A stretch of 64,000 nucleotides of DNA, taken from NCBI GenBank assembly GCA_037693485.1, contig CM075346.1, forward strand, positions 95,834,501 to 95,898,500. Direction: 5' to 3'. The notes beneath the pieces were generated by a model, which had not been told where the DNA came from, did not search any database, and saw only the letters and a list, made by a program, of their open reading frames with translations. Numbering within the stretch: position 1 is the stretch's first letter; each line of letters begins with the position of its first letter. The position numbers were made by a program, and so were the translations under genes. Source of the stretch: Kitagawia praeruptora (lineage: Eukaryota > Streptophyta > Magnoliopsida > Apiales > Apiaceae). Positions 23,850 through 35,936 of this stretch are shown here, piece by piece.

Positions 23850-26121
23850 ATGTCGACAAGCAAGTATGAAAGCATCAAAATTCCAATTCTCAAGAAAACT
23901 GAGTATCCAACATGGAAAGTGAAAATGATGATGTATCTGGAAGCAACTGATCCTGACTATCTTGATAGGATCAATGATGGACCATTTCTTCCAACAAGAC
24001 TAGTTGCAAGAACAGAGACTGTTGCTGAACACTATGTCATTAAGGCAAAGAGTGAATGGACAACAGAGGAAAAGGCTCAAGTACTCAAAGATGCAAATGT
24101 AAAAAATATTTTGCATAACAGTCTTGATAATGTCATGTCTAACAGGGTAATAGCATGCAAGACTGCAAAGGAAATTTGGGATACTTTGGAAACTCAATGC
24201 CAAGGTACTGAATCTATCAAAAGAAACAGAAGGGCTCTGTTGATTCAGGAGTATGAGCAGTTCGATGCTAAATCTGATGAAAGCCTTACTGATATGTAGA
24301 TAGATTCTTGACTCTACTGAACAATCTATCACTAGTTGGCAAAGAGTATGATCCAGAGGATTCAAATACCAAGTTTCTCAGAGCACTAACTGAGGAGTGG
24401 GATACTCAAGCTTCAATCATAAGGCATCAATATGATTTGAAGATGCTGTCTCTTGATGAAGTCTATGGGATGCTAAGAACCCATGATCTTGAGGTTCAAC
24501 AGAGGAAGAACAAGAAAAATGTCAAAGCAAAATCTGTTGCTTTGAATGTTGAATCAAAATCAAAGGGAAAAGCTGAGGAGGTTTCTAACAGAAAGAGTAG
24601 AGTGGAAGAGTCAATTCCTGATGACTCATCATCAGATACTGATACTGAGTCTGATCCTGATACTGATGATGACTCTACTGATTCTGATATGATGGAAATG
24701 GTTGCTATGATAGTCAAGGGCTTCAAAAAGATGAAGTTCAGAAAGGCTAGGAAGCAAGGGAAATTTCAGAAGAAAACCTTCAATGCTGACAAAGACAGGT
24801 ACAAGAAGAAAGAAGGTAAAAGCAGCATATTTGACAAGTCAAAAATCAGATGTTATAACTGTGATGGAATGGGTCATTTTGCAACTGAGTGCAAGAAGAC
24901 CAAAACCAAAGCTCTCATTTCTTCAAGCAAGGATTGGATGGACTCATCATCTGACTCTGAAGAAGAGAAAGTGAAAATAAGGTATCTGAAATTTTGTTTG
25001 ATTTTGATACTAATAATGTCTCTGAGCTAAGATCTTTTTTAAAATCTCTGCATATTAGTTTTAGGAGTCAATCTCTTGAAAATACTAGAATAAAATCTGA
25101 AATGGCAGAGGTTGTTAATAGAAATGATCATCTAGAAGCTGAGTTAATTTTCTTGCAGGAAGTTCAAGCAGAATGTGATAATGCTAAACACATGAAACTT
25201 GAAACAGAGTTTAAATGCAATGAACTTGAAATGCAACTTAAAGAGGCAAATGAAAAACTCAGAACCTGGACACATTCTGGTACAAAAACTCATGAAATTA
25301 TTACTGATAAAAACTGGAAAGAGTGTCTAGGTTATAAGTCAGAAAATGAGAAAAAGGACAAAGAAAAAGTTGTTTCATCTAATCCAGGAAGAGTTATAGT
25401 AGATGACTCAACAAATCCAAAAACCTACAGATATGTTACAGACAGTACTAAAACCAAATTAAAACCTGTTAATTATGTGTATCCAGAAATTCCCAAATCT
25501 ACTTCAGAAAAGGGATCTACTTCTACACATCATTCTGAGTCTAGAACTGTCAAAAACAAAAATGTAGGTCTTTTGTCCAAGAAACAATTGAGGGATAGAA
25601 TCTGTGATGTAACAGATAGGAAGAGAGTTCCAACTGTCAAAAGGAACAGGAATGGTAAAGTTGGAATAAACAAGGAGAATAATTATAAGTATATTCCAAA
25701 TGCACCAAGAAAAGTATGCTTTAACTGTGGTAACTCTAATCATCTTGCTATTGATTGCAGGAGGAGTAAAAAGAAGCCAACTGTAGTTCCTAAGTCTGAC
25801 ATTAGGAATAAATCAGTATTTTATAAACCATAGAATCCTTGTTTCCATTGTGGCAGTAAATGGCATTCTATTTATACATGTGAAGAATACCATAATTTGT
25901 ACTATAATTATTATGAGCCTTTGCCTAAGTTCAATAAAAGTGCAAATTTTGGAAAAATAAAGAACTTGAATACTAATCATGCATCTGTTAAGAAAAAGAT
26001 TAATTATGATGGACTTAATTCTGATGAAGGTGTCTTAACAAGAAAATCTTCTGCTGCTAAAAATGTTAAGTTGCATGAAAAGAGAACCCAACAAGTGTGG
26101 GTTCTTAAAAATTCTAACTGA
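23850..26121 (+). pseudogene. Element B gag with three CCHC knuckles
   Basis: Begins MSTSKYESIKIPILKKTEYP. The capsid region (AKEIWDTLETQCQG, KRNRRALLIQEYEQF) is broken by one missing base at about 24296, after which NNLSLVGKEYD continues. An Asp/Ser-rich stretch (about 24610-24690) precedes the knuckle CYNCDGMGHFATEC. A second frameshift lies near 24980. The following coiled-coil-like region (EAELIFLQEVQAECDNAKHM) leads to knuckles CFNCGNSNHLAIDC and CFHCGSKWHSIYTC, with a TAG between them at 25831-25833. The gene ends at TGA 26119-26121. Several knuckles plus a coiled coil are usual in SIRE-type Gag. Element A lost its equivalent knuckle. Confidence 0.9.
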
Positions 26122-26138
26122 GTTCTTTGTGATTCTAA

Positions 26139-29100
26139 TTGCAGGGTAAAAAGAAAAATGTGTTAGTCATGGATAGTGGATGCTCTGTGCACATGACTGG
26201 AGACAAAACCTTGCTATCAGAATTTGAGGAAAAGGCTGGCCCAACTGTGTCTTATGGAGATGGCAACATTGGACAAACTTTGGGATATGGCAGTATTGTA
26301 ATTGGAAATGTCATCATTGAAAAAGTAGCTCTGGTGAAAGGACTCAAGCACAATCTGTTAAGTGTTAGTCAAATCACAGACAGAGGTTATCGTGTCAATT
26401 TCAATGATACTCATTTTGAAGTTATCAGCAAATCTTCAGGAAAGGTTGCATTAACTGGTCAAAGACATGGTAACATTTATGAAGCCAACATTCACACCAA
26501 TACTGAAAATCCAACTACATGCCTCATCAGTAAAGCTTCTGTAGATGAAAGTTGGAATTGGCATAAGAAGCTTTCTCATCTCAACTTCAACAATATAAAC
26601 GAGTTGGTTAAGAAAGACTTGGTAAGAGGATTACCAAAGGCTCTATATACTCCTGATGGACTCTGTGATGCTTGTCAGAAGGCTAAACAGAGAAGGACAT
26701 CATTCAAGAGTAAATCTGAAACCTCAATTGATGAACCATATCACATGCTTCACCTTGACTTATTTGGACCAGTGAATATTATGTCCATCAGTAAGAAAAG
26801 GTATACTCTAGTCATTGTTGATGAGTATACTAGATTTACCTGGGTTTATTTTCTGCACAGAAAAGATGAAACTGCTGAAATACTGCTGGACCATGTGAGA
26901 CTTATTGAAACTGGCACAAAATACAAAGTCAAGATTCTGAGAAGTGATAATGGGACTGAATTCAAGAATTCAGCAATGGAAGAGTTCTGCAAATACAAAG
27001 GAATAGTTCAACAATTCTCTGTTCCTGGCACACCTCAGCAAAATGGAGTAGTTGAAAGAAAGAACAGGACTCTTATTGAAGCTGGCAGAACTATGTTGGA
27101 AGAAGCTAAACTACCTACATATTTCTGGGCAGAAGCAGTCAACACAGCATGTTACACTCAGAACATCACTCTAATCAACAGACATGGTGTAACTCCTTAT
27201 CAGATGATTAAGGAAAAGAAGCCAAGTTTGAAGCATTTACATGTGTTTGGCTGCAAGTGCTTTGTTCTAAGACCTCATCCTGAACAGCTAGGAAAATTTG
27301 AGACAAAAGCTGATGAGGCCATCTTTATTGGCTATCCAACAACAAGAGCCTTTAAAGTCTACAATCTAAGAACAAAGACAGTCATGGAGTCTATTAATGT
27401 ATCTTTTGATGATAGAAAGATAACAGGAATAAAAGAAGACTCTCATGATAGTTTGACATTTGCAAATGAAGCTACCAAGAATTCTGATGAAGTCATGTCA
27501 GATACTGATACTCTGTCAGATCCTGACGATCGATCAATTTCTGATCAAACACCTATTACTGATAATGACGCAAATAATGCAAATGTTGAGGGGGAGCAAG
27601 AGCAAGACATCACCAGTACTGATACAACTCAAACATCAAGTAGAGACTCATCAGAAACAGATTCAAGTGACAATCCTGACAGTATATCAGGAAGAGATAG
27701 CACTATCTCAGGGGGAGCTTCTAGCAATTCTAGTTCTTTTGAAGAAAACACCAATCAAGGGGGAGCATCCAGTTCAAGAAATGACTTACCATCAGCAAGG
27801 AAATGGACTAAAAGTCATACTCCTGATTTAATCATTGGGAATCCTGAAGCAGGTGTTAAGACAAGAAGTGCAACTCAGAATGAATGCTTATATAATAACT
27901 TTCTGTCAAAGGAGGAGCCTAAGAAAGTTGAAGATGCACTTAAGGATGCTGATTGGGTGACAGCTATGCAAGAAGAACTGAATGAGTTTGAAAGAAATGA
28001 AGTCTGGAAACTTGTACCAAGGCCCAAGGGTAGGTCTATTGTAGGTACTAAGTGGATATTCAGAAACAAGACAGATTCAGATGGCACAATTGTGAGGAAC
28101 AAAGCAAGACTAGTAGCAAAGGGGTATTCTCAACAGGAAGGAATAGATTATGATGAGACTTTTGCTCCTGTTGCAAGACTAGAGGCCATCAGAATTTTTC
28201 TGGCATATGCAGCCCACAAGAAGTTCAAAGTATTCCAGATGGATGTAAAAAGTGCATTTCTCAATGGAGAACTGGAAGAGGAGGTATATGTTGAGCAACC
28301 TCCCGGCTTCATTGATCTCAAATATCCAGATCATGTCTATAGACTGGATAAAGCACTTTATGGACTAAAGCAAGCTCCAAGAGCTTGGTATGAAACCCTA
28401 GCTCAATTCTTACTGGAAAGTGGATTCAATAGAGGTACAATTGATAAAACCTTGTTTTATTTGAATCATGGTAAGGATTTGCTGTTAGTTCAAATAAATG
28501 TTGATGATATCATTTTTGGGTCAACTAACACTAAGCTGTGTGAGAAGTTTTCAAAGCTAATGCAGTATAGATATCAAATGAGCATGATGGGAGAAATGAG
28601 CTATTTCTTAGGTCTACAAATTAAACAGACTGATGATGGGATTTTTATCAATCAGTCAAAGTACACAAAGAATTTACTAAAAAGGTTTAACATGCAAGAC
28701 AGCTCTACAGCTTCAACTCCTATAGCTACAGCTACAAAGCTTGATCCTGATCAAGGAACTGAGGTAGATGTAACCAACTACAGAGGAATGATTGGCTCAC
28801 TCTTATATCTAACTGCTAGCAGACCAGATATCATGTATGCAACCTGTCTATGTGCAAGATTTCAAGCAAATCCCAAGGAACCACATCTCATTGCTGTGAA
28901 AAGGATTTTCAGATATCTTAAGGGCACTTCTACTCTTGGCCTTTGGTATGCTAGAGAATCAGACTTTAGTTTATGTGGTTATTCAGATGCTGATTTTGCA
29001 GGATGAAAAATAGACAAGAAAAGTACTTCAGGCAGTTGTCAGTTTCTTGGAGGAAGACTAGTTTCTTGGTTTAGTAAAAAGCAAAAGTCTATCTTCACAT

Positions 29101-29444
29101 CAACTGCAGAAGCTGAATACATTGCTGCTGGAAGCTGTTGTGCTCAGATCATGTGGATGAGAAATCAGCTAATGGACTATGGTTTGTCATTTTCAAAAAT
29201 ACCTATTTATTGTGATAACCAAAGTGCTATTGCTATGACAGGAAATCCAGTTCAACATTCTCTTACAAAGCACATCAGTATCAGGTATCACTTCATAAGA
29301 GAACAAGTATTGGAAGGAACAATTGAACTTCATTTTGTTCCTACTGATCAACAGTTAGCTGATATATTCACCAAACCACTACCTGAGACTACTTTTACAA
29401 AGTTGGTGAATGAACTTGGAATGGTAAACTATGGCAGTACTTGA
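26139..29444 (+). pseudogene. Element B pol: protease, integrase, RT, RNase H
   Basis: Protease DSGCSVHMTGD, then integrase with HKKLSHLN, CDACQKAK, HLDLFGPV, RSDNGTEF and ERKNRTLIEAGRTM, a Ser/Asp-rich linker holding three GGGGGAG tracts, and reverse transcriptase (FAPVARLEAIRIF, QMDVKSAFLNG). The catalytic box reads NVDD instead of YVDD. RNase H has GYSDADFAG followed by an in-frame TGA (29004-29006), then KSTSGSCQF, STAEAEYIAA, SIRYHFIREQ and ADIFTKPL, ending MVNYGST. Apart from that stop the 1,100-codon frame is open. The frame opens immediately after TAA 26136-26138, in the -1 frame relative to gag, with no AUG near the start. Confidence 0.95.
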
Positions 29445-30684
29445 GAGAAAGAAGTCATCAGATACTGACAACTTACAAATACTGATGGAAAGTCAATCCT
29501 GACAATGGTCAACGTCAAATCCTGATGCAACGATTCGATCATCAGTATTATGTTCAGAATCTAACTGTCTTCGTTTTATCTCAATTTCCTGATTCAAGCT
29601 ATGATTAATGTTATTAAACTCCTGATAATGTGATCACTTTAATTAGTCCTCATATTTATTTCTCAGATAACATGATAAATCAGGAAAACATTGAATAGAA
29701 TAGAAAAACTGAATTTTTCATTGATAATAAGAAAGAGATTACATTCAAAGATTACATCTTTTCGATTCTCTATCTACTAATCTATTCAACAGGAAATAAA
29801 AGACCAATCCACTCCATTGTTAGTAGCCATCCCAGATCCCATCTTTGCCACTTTGTTTGGGTGGAAGTTGACAGGGATAAGGTTATTTTTGGTGACATAT
29901 TCATTAACAATGGTTGATGGAGTTGGATGAGGACGCCTTAGATGAAAACCATGCTAATGTTGCTTGGAGGGCAGCATCGATGTCGATCACTTTTGCAGGT
30001 TTTTCCTTCTCGATTTCTTCGAGACCTGCATCCATCTGCAACCAGAGAGTCTCAAGTTGTCTTTCCCAGTCGAAATCATCAAACTCTTCATGAGTATAGC
30101 TAAATATGTCTCTTTTCTCTAAGAGATGGAGATTCTTCTCTTTGATTGTAAGGTTCGACATTGTTGTAAAATTTTGTTGTGAAGGATTTTTCTTATTTTT
30201 CTTTCAGGAGAGAATGAAGGGTTAAGGAAGTAAGTGGACAAGTCTCTAAGATTAAATAGAGAAGGGTGGAACAAGAATATGAAACGATTCATATTTCTGG
30301 TGTAAGTACCAGGTATTATTTGATTGTGATGTTTTAAATTTCTTTATTTAAAACAAAATTACCATGTTTTATTTTAATCACAATCTTATTTTTTGAATAA
30401 TACAAGCGCGTGTGTCTCACTCGATCATTACATATAGTTACAGATGTAAGTCGTGACGCGTGCAATCATCACCACTCTCTCACGTAATTTGGTCCATTAC
30501 TCCAGTATAAACGAATGGTTTACTGACACCTGTTTTTTAGAAATCATAAGTAGTGTCCAAATATCAATTTAGTTTTCTAATTGATTAATTATTCTCAAAA
30601 CCATTAGTAAAACATCGTCTCTCTATCTTTGCACTCTCAAACCCTAATTTCAAAATTAGCACAATTCTTGTGTTTGAAATTCCA
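29445..30684. other. Element B spacer between pol and ORF3
   Basis: Non-coding on the plus strand. The first 220 bp is crowded with CTGAT/ATCAG words (ACTGAC, CCTGAC, CCTGAT, CATCAG). 29700-30270 holds the minus-strand antisense unit. 30300-30684 is the region between the antisense promoter and ORF3 and may act as a two-way promoter. Confidence 0.6.
29786..30161 (-). CDS. Antisense ORF of element B (85 intact codons; probably about 125 before a frameshift)
   Basis: Minus strand. ATG at 30161 is preceded by an A/C-rich leader (ACAAAATTTTACAACA) and, about 90 bp upstream, a TATA-like CTATTTAATCT (30250-30260). The intact frame encodes an acidic protein (HEEFDDFDWERQLETLW, GLEEIEKEKPAKVIDIDAAL) and stops at 29904. 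A second minus-strand frame takes over near 29935 and continues with RRPHPTPSTIVNEYVTKNN and VNFHPNKVAKMGSG to TGA at 29786-29788, so one indel has probably split a longer ORF. AATGAAA-type poly(A)-signal-like sequence lies downstream (about 29715-29725). I do not recognise the protein. Antisense ORFs are known in some plant retrotransposons; I cannot tell whether this one is related. Confidence 0.6.
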
Positions 30685-33600
30685 ATGGAGAATTTATCTT
30701 TCATGAACAGCAAGGTGGTAATCAATGGAGTTACTTTTAACACAAATAACTTCACTGCAGTTCTAGATCATCAGGACTTGCCCAATGATTTCCACATTAT
30801 TCAGGACTTTTTGGCCTCAAGCCCAATCAATTATGCTCTAACCTAACCTGCCAAGATATCTTTTAAGTCTGTTATGTAGGTTTGGAACACAAGTGTCTTT
30901 GGAAAAGGACTTCCATCAGAAAAGCCTCAAATGAGCTTTGAGTATGATAATGTTACATACTATGTGACTCCTGAGATTGTCACTGAAGCTCTACACTTGC
31001 CATCAATCATTGGTAAGCCTGTCTTCAAAGTTCCTGATTCAAGACTCCTTGAGTATGTTGTAAGTTTGGGTTACAATGGAACGCCAAAGAAGTTTGGAGA
31101 GCTCTATAGGACAAAGCTCAAGAAGGAATGGAATTTCTTCTTCGACACTATCAGCAGATGTTTCTTGAACAAAGTGTCAAATTTTGATGCTTTACCCACA
31201 GGTTCAGCCAAAATTGGGTATTCTCTAATTCATGATCTCTCATTTGATTATGGGTCTTTTATACTAAAGGCATTAAGTGAAAGAAAAGCAGATAAATGTG
31301 GTTATGTTTGCTTTCTTAGATTTTTCCAATTAATATTCTCTCACTTATGTCCTCATGCTGTTTTTGAGAATGATACAATTTTGCCTATATGTAAAATCTC
31401 AGAAAACAATATAAAGAGTCTAATCAATTCTGATAAGGCAAATAAGTTTGAAGGAACTCCATACATTCCTGATGAAGTATGGTCTCTTTTAAGAGAGAGG
31501 ATGCCTATTCAATATGGCCCAGCAACTGGTGCTCTGGGACAGGACCTTACACATTCTATTCCTGACACAAGAACACAACCTAAACACTTATCTAAACAAT
31601 CAACCACCTCTGGTGTCTCACAAAAGGCATCGGTTGTAAAATCAAAGAAATTAGCTAGATCTGATGTGTCTGAGAGGCAATCAGGATCAAAGGATTTCTC
31701 CACTCCAACTCACTCTCAAATGAAGTCAAAAGGGGGTGAACAAAGGGTTCTTGAAATATCTGGTTTGAATAAAGAAACAGGAGTGAAGAGGAGAGTTGGT
31801 CAAAGAACTGTTTCTGATTCTGATTCTGATGATGACACAATGCCTATATCAGTCTTGATGAAGAAAAAGAAGATTGATGTTGTTGATACTGGAGAAGTGG
31901 CTGTCTCTGAAAAGCCGAAGAAAAGAAGAAGATTAATCAGCAAAGGCAAATTTGTTGATCACACAGAATTTCTGAATCTTACTGATGCTATGGAAAGCAA
32001 TCCTGATGTCTCTGTTAATCAGGATGGATCATCAGTTCCTGAAGCTACTGCTAATCCTGACATCTCTACTCCTGATAATTCACCTATGAAGACTGTTGAG
32101 ATCTCTGATTCTCCAGCATCTGCATCTCCAAAGAGAAGAATTATTGAGATGTCTGTTGATCAAGTAAATGTTATTGTTGCTCAGTTAGGTTTCAAACCTT
32201 CACCACTTGAAAAGAAAACTGCTGAAGCAAACGTTTTTCACAGACAGAAGAAACAGAGGACTACTATGTCATCTCTGAGAGGATCTAGCCCACAAGAACC
32301 TGAACTTCAAAGGAGTTCAGAAGCTATTGCAGATCCAGTCACACAAGAACCACCTACTCAAAGTGTAGGTGCAGACATTTCTGAAGGAATAGTCACACAA
32401 GAACCACTTTCTCAAAAGGAAGGTGAAGACAAGAATATTCCTGCCCTACAAGAACCATCTTCTCAAAGTGAAGATGCTGGCAAAATCACATCAGCAGGGG
32501 AGTTTCCTGACAATGCTCAAGGGGCTTCTGAAATTGAAATTGAATTAGCTAGAAGTCTGGCAGATAAAGCTGCTCATGATTTGCACATTGCTGAATGTGA
32601 TGAAGTGATTGCTGACACTGCATTTGAGGGAAGCACACAAGAACCTTTGACTCAAAGTGTTGAAGAAGCTTCAAAACCTCAGACTACACAAGAACCATCA
32701 GTAGCAAATACTGATGCAAGTCATGCTATAGTTGCAGTGGTCAATCCTGATGTAAGTACTACTGATCCACTTATTCCATTGCTTATTGAGCCTATTTCTG
32801 CAAGACCAATGGATTCTTTAAATACTTCGTCAGGTAACATTTCTATCTCTACTTCCTTTACTACTGATAGTATGATTACAGATAGACCTGATAAAAGGGA
32901 TACCTCTATTTGTATGACTTCAGACCACTCTTCTCAGCCACCTCTTATTTCTTCACATTTAATGAGTCAGAGCCTTTCTTGTGAGATTGAGAGTGAACAT
33001 TTAGAGAAAAAGAAGAGTGATGAGAGGCAGTCTCCTGAACTGGCAAAAGGAGAGGTAGAACAGAGTGAGAAGTTGTTAACTTCTAGTGAGGTAGAAGTTG
33101 CTATTGAAAGTAACTTAGGTAACATTGTGAGAAGTGATGAGATCACTTTAAAAGAAATGAGAGATTTAGGAAATGTTACTAATCTGTCTGCAGGACATCA
33201 GGACTCACCAGCTGCATCTACTGGTGATTTGAGAATGAAAGGTGTTATGAATCCTGATGATAATGTTGATAATAAACTCCTGAGGCTGGTGATAGCTCAG
33301 ATGATGATGATGATCATGCTAATGCTGATCCTGAGATAATTCAAATGCAGGCAGCAATAAAAGCAAGTCTCATATCTAATTATGGGTCTTCGAGTAGGTA
33401 TATGCAGTCTGTTACTCCAGAAGAATTCAGAGGGGAGTACAGTTCCATACTTCCTCCTGATACTCGAGCTGCAAGGGGATATGAATGGGATACTGAATGG
33501 AATCAGCCGAATGCTGAGATGAATTTTCGAAATGCTCTTTTTCATTCTGGTCATATTGCCACGAGGATGCCAACTCCTGAACTCAAGGCTCTTCTCAAAA

Positions 33601-35855
33601 CAAATGCTCTTCTAGCAAAGGGATTGAAGAGTGAAATTGACTATATGAAGGCTGTTACTGATAAATTTCAAGCTGGTATTCAAACATCTGTTTCTATATC
33701 TGCTACTGCTTCTCAAGCACGTCTTCTTGCTGATGATATTAAAGCACTTGACAAGAAAATGGACTCCAGAATGACTGTCTTGGAATCAAAAGTTGATAAT
33801 ATTGATGAAACCCTCAAACTTATTTTGTCTTTCTTCATTGAGGAAGATGCTGATGTCAAAAAGGGGGAGAAGATAGTCAAAACAAAATGCTCACCTAATC
33901 CAGTGGTACAAAAAGATGATGATAATTCTGGAAATGATGGTGGTGCTAAGTCACATAAAGTTGAAACCTCTGATGCTGCTTTAGTAACAAAGAGATCCAA
34001 TACTCAAACTAGGCAGTCAACTCATGTTTCTAGATCTGGTAAGAAGACAGTGACAAAAATGGTGCAATCTCAGAATCCAAAAGAAGAACAGTTTGTGACA
34101 CCTGGTCAAACTCTGTCAACCATTCCTGAGGATGATGTGTATGTGGAACAGGATGAAGATGCTGCTAATTTGTTTCATGAACTTGACACTGGAGATGGTC
34201 GTGTTCTTAAACTGTTTCATAAAGACAAAAGAGTTCAACAGTATCATGCTGAGAAATCACTTATCTTATCTACTGGAGAAAATCCAAACATGACTACTGA
34301 TGAGTTCTTAGAAGAACAGAACAGGATTTTTGAAGAGATTGCAAAACAAAATGAAGCTCCTGCTGCAAGAAGAGGAAGAGGCAGAGGAGGAAGATACAGA
34401 AGTAGAGGAAGATTATCTGCTCAAACTAGTACAAGGCAAACAAGATCTAGTGGAATCAAATTAAAAGATGTTTCTGAAAATGAAAAGAAGAAAACTCCAC
34501 TATCTCTTGCACTAACTCCAGACAACAGATTCCATGCTCCTGAAGAAATTGAAGAGGAGATATTGCCTTTAAAAAGAAAGAGTAAGGTTGCTGTTCAATC
34601 TACTGCATCTAATGAGAAGTCAGTCTTTGGTTTAATTTCTGATGTTGTCTCTGATTCTGAAGAAGCTGAAATTTCAAAAGAACTTAAGATTATGATTCTT
34701 AAGGTTGTGGTTGAATTTCATAATGTGGAAGTTATTGAAGATACACTGGAGTATGAACAAAAGAACTTCAGAAGATTTGAAAGAGAAAGTGAAATCAGAG
34801 CTAAAGCCAGAGAAGCAGAAAGGATAACAACCAGATACTACTTGAGAAATGTTCATAGATCAAACAGGAATTTATGGTATGATAAAGATAAATCTGTTCC
34901 TGAACATCAGCAGGATTATCCAACAGATGAGAAGAAGAAGAGTAAGAAAAAGGAGAAGAGTGAGTGTGATTATAGGAAACCGGTTGTTTTCAAATCAGCA
35001 GGACTGATAACAGAGTCTTCTTTGATTAATGAATCTTTATCGATTGTTAAATCAAAGTCTACTACATTTGTTGCCGAAAATCCACCAAAATGGGTAAGTA
35101 TGCAATCTGGTTTGAAAGGATTGGAACCTGGCACATGAGGAGGAATTGGGTATAGTCATGCACAGATTATTTTCATTGTACAAACTGATCAACATGCTCT
35201 AGTTGACAAGATTGGTGATGAGTTAACTGTTGATCATCTCTGGAAACTTGAAGCTGTTGCTATCATTGCTGATTGTCATGCTGGTGCAAAGAAAATAGAA
35301 AATATGTTGTACTTCATGAAAGATAGAAGTGTAAAGAAGATTCCTATCTATGAATTGTTGTGTAAATCTGCAAAAGAGCTGAAATATGTTCTGTATCTTC
35401 TCAGAAGTAAAAGAATCAATGTTAAAGAAAGAGAAGTTTACTACAATTGGTTTGTTATGATTTACAGGACAATTAGGCAGAGGTTTATGGATGGAGGAAC
35501 GAGATATGATGGCAATTATATTCCTATGTACTTAAATTTAAGAAACATAGAGGTTGAAATGAAGAAAGGTACAGCTGTTAGAGAAGTGTATCTAGGCATG
35601 GAACAACTGTCTCTAAATCCAGATGGAAAGGAAATTGCTTATGTGTTGCTAGGTGACTTAGATCTTCCAAGAAGCTCAATTCAGAATCTCAGGGCAGCTA
35701 TCTATCAGATTAATGAGGAAGATGAAGAACTCAAAAATCTGAAGAAGAAACTGATTCAAATTCTTGAAAGCAAGGAAGAAGAGTTGATATCTGATTTCTT
35801 GAGGATGAATCTGTTTTATCAAAGAATTTCTGAAACTGTTCCTGATGATTTTTAG
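30685..35855 (+). pseudogene. Element B ORF3, very long, decayed
   Basis: Starts MENLSFMNSKVVINGVTF. Stops lie at TAA near 30844 and TAG near 30877, then the frame stays open from 30931 to about 33339. The N-terminal domain (YVTPEIVTEALHLP, EWNFFFDTISRCF, CFLRFFQLIFSHLCPHA) matches that of A's ORF3. The middle is Ser/Pro/Glu-rich with a repeated TQEP-(L/P)-(S/T)-Q unit at about 32340-32700 and basic patches (KPKKRRRLISKGK). After a frameshift near 33280 comes a coiled-coil region, an Arg/Gly-rich stretch (ARRGRGRGGRYRSRGR), a TGA at 35136-35138 and a C-terminal domain ending ISETVPDDF. No membrane helix or signal peptide is seen, so it does not look like an envelope protein. Basic and RG-rich stretches suggest nucleic-acid binding (inference). 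Confidence 0.8.
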
Positions 35856-35925
35856 AAGGTATTTTGTTTTGAGTTTTTGACATCTTTGAATCAAGGAATT
35901 TGTGCTTTGTTTTATAAAGAACAAA

Positions 35926-35936
35926 TTGGGGGAGAT
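35926..35936 (+). other. Element B polypurine tract
   Basis: TTGGGGGAGAT directly before the 3' LTR; the plus-strand priming site of copia elements of this type. Confidence 0.9.

Noticed and set aside
27460..27831. Leu/Ile-rich 123-codon ORF in element B, looking like a membrane protein
   Set aside because: An out-of-frame reading of the Ser/Asp-rich pol linker (GAT/TCA codons); no start context.
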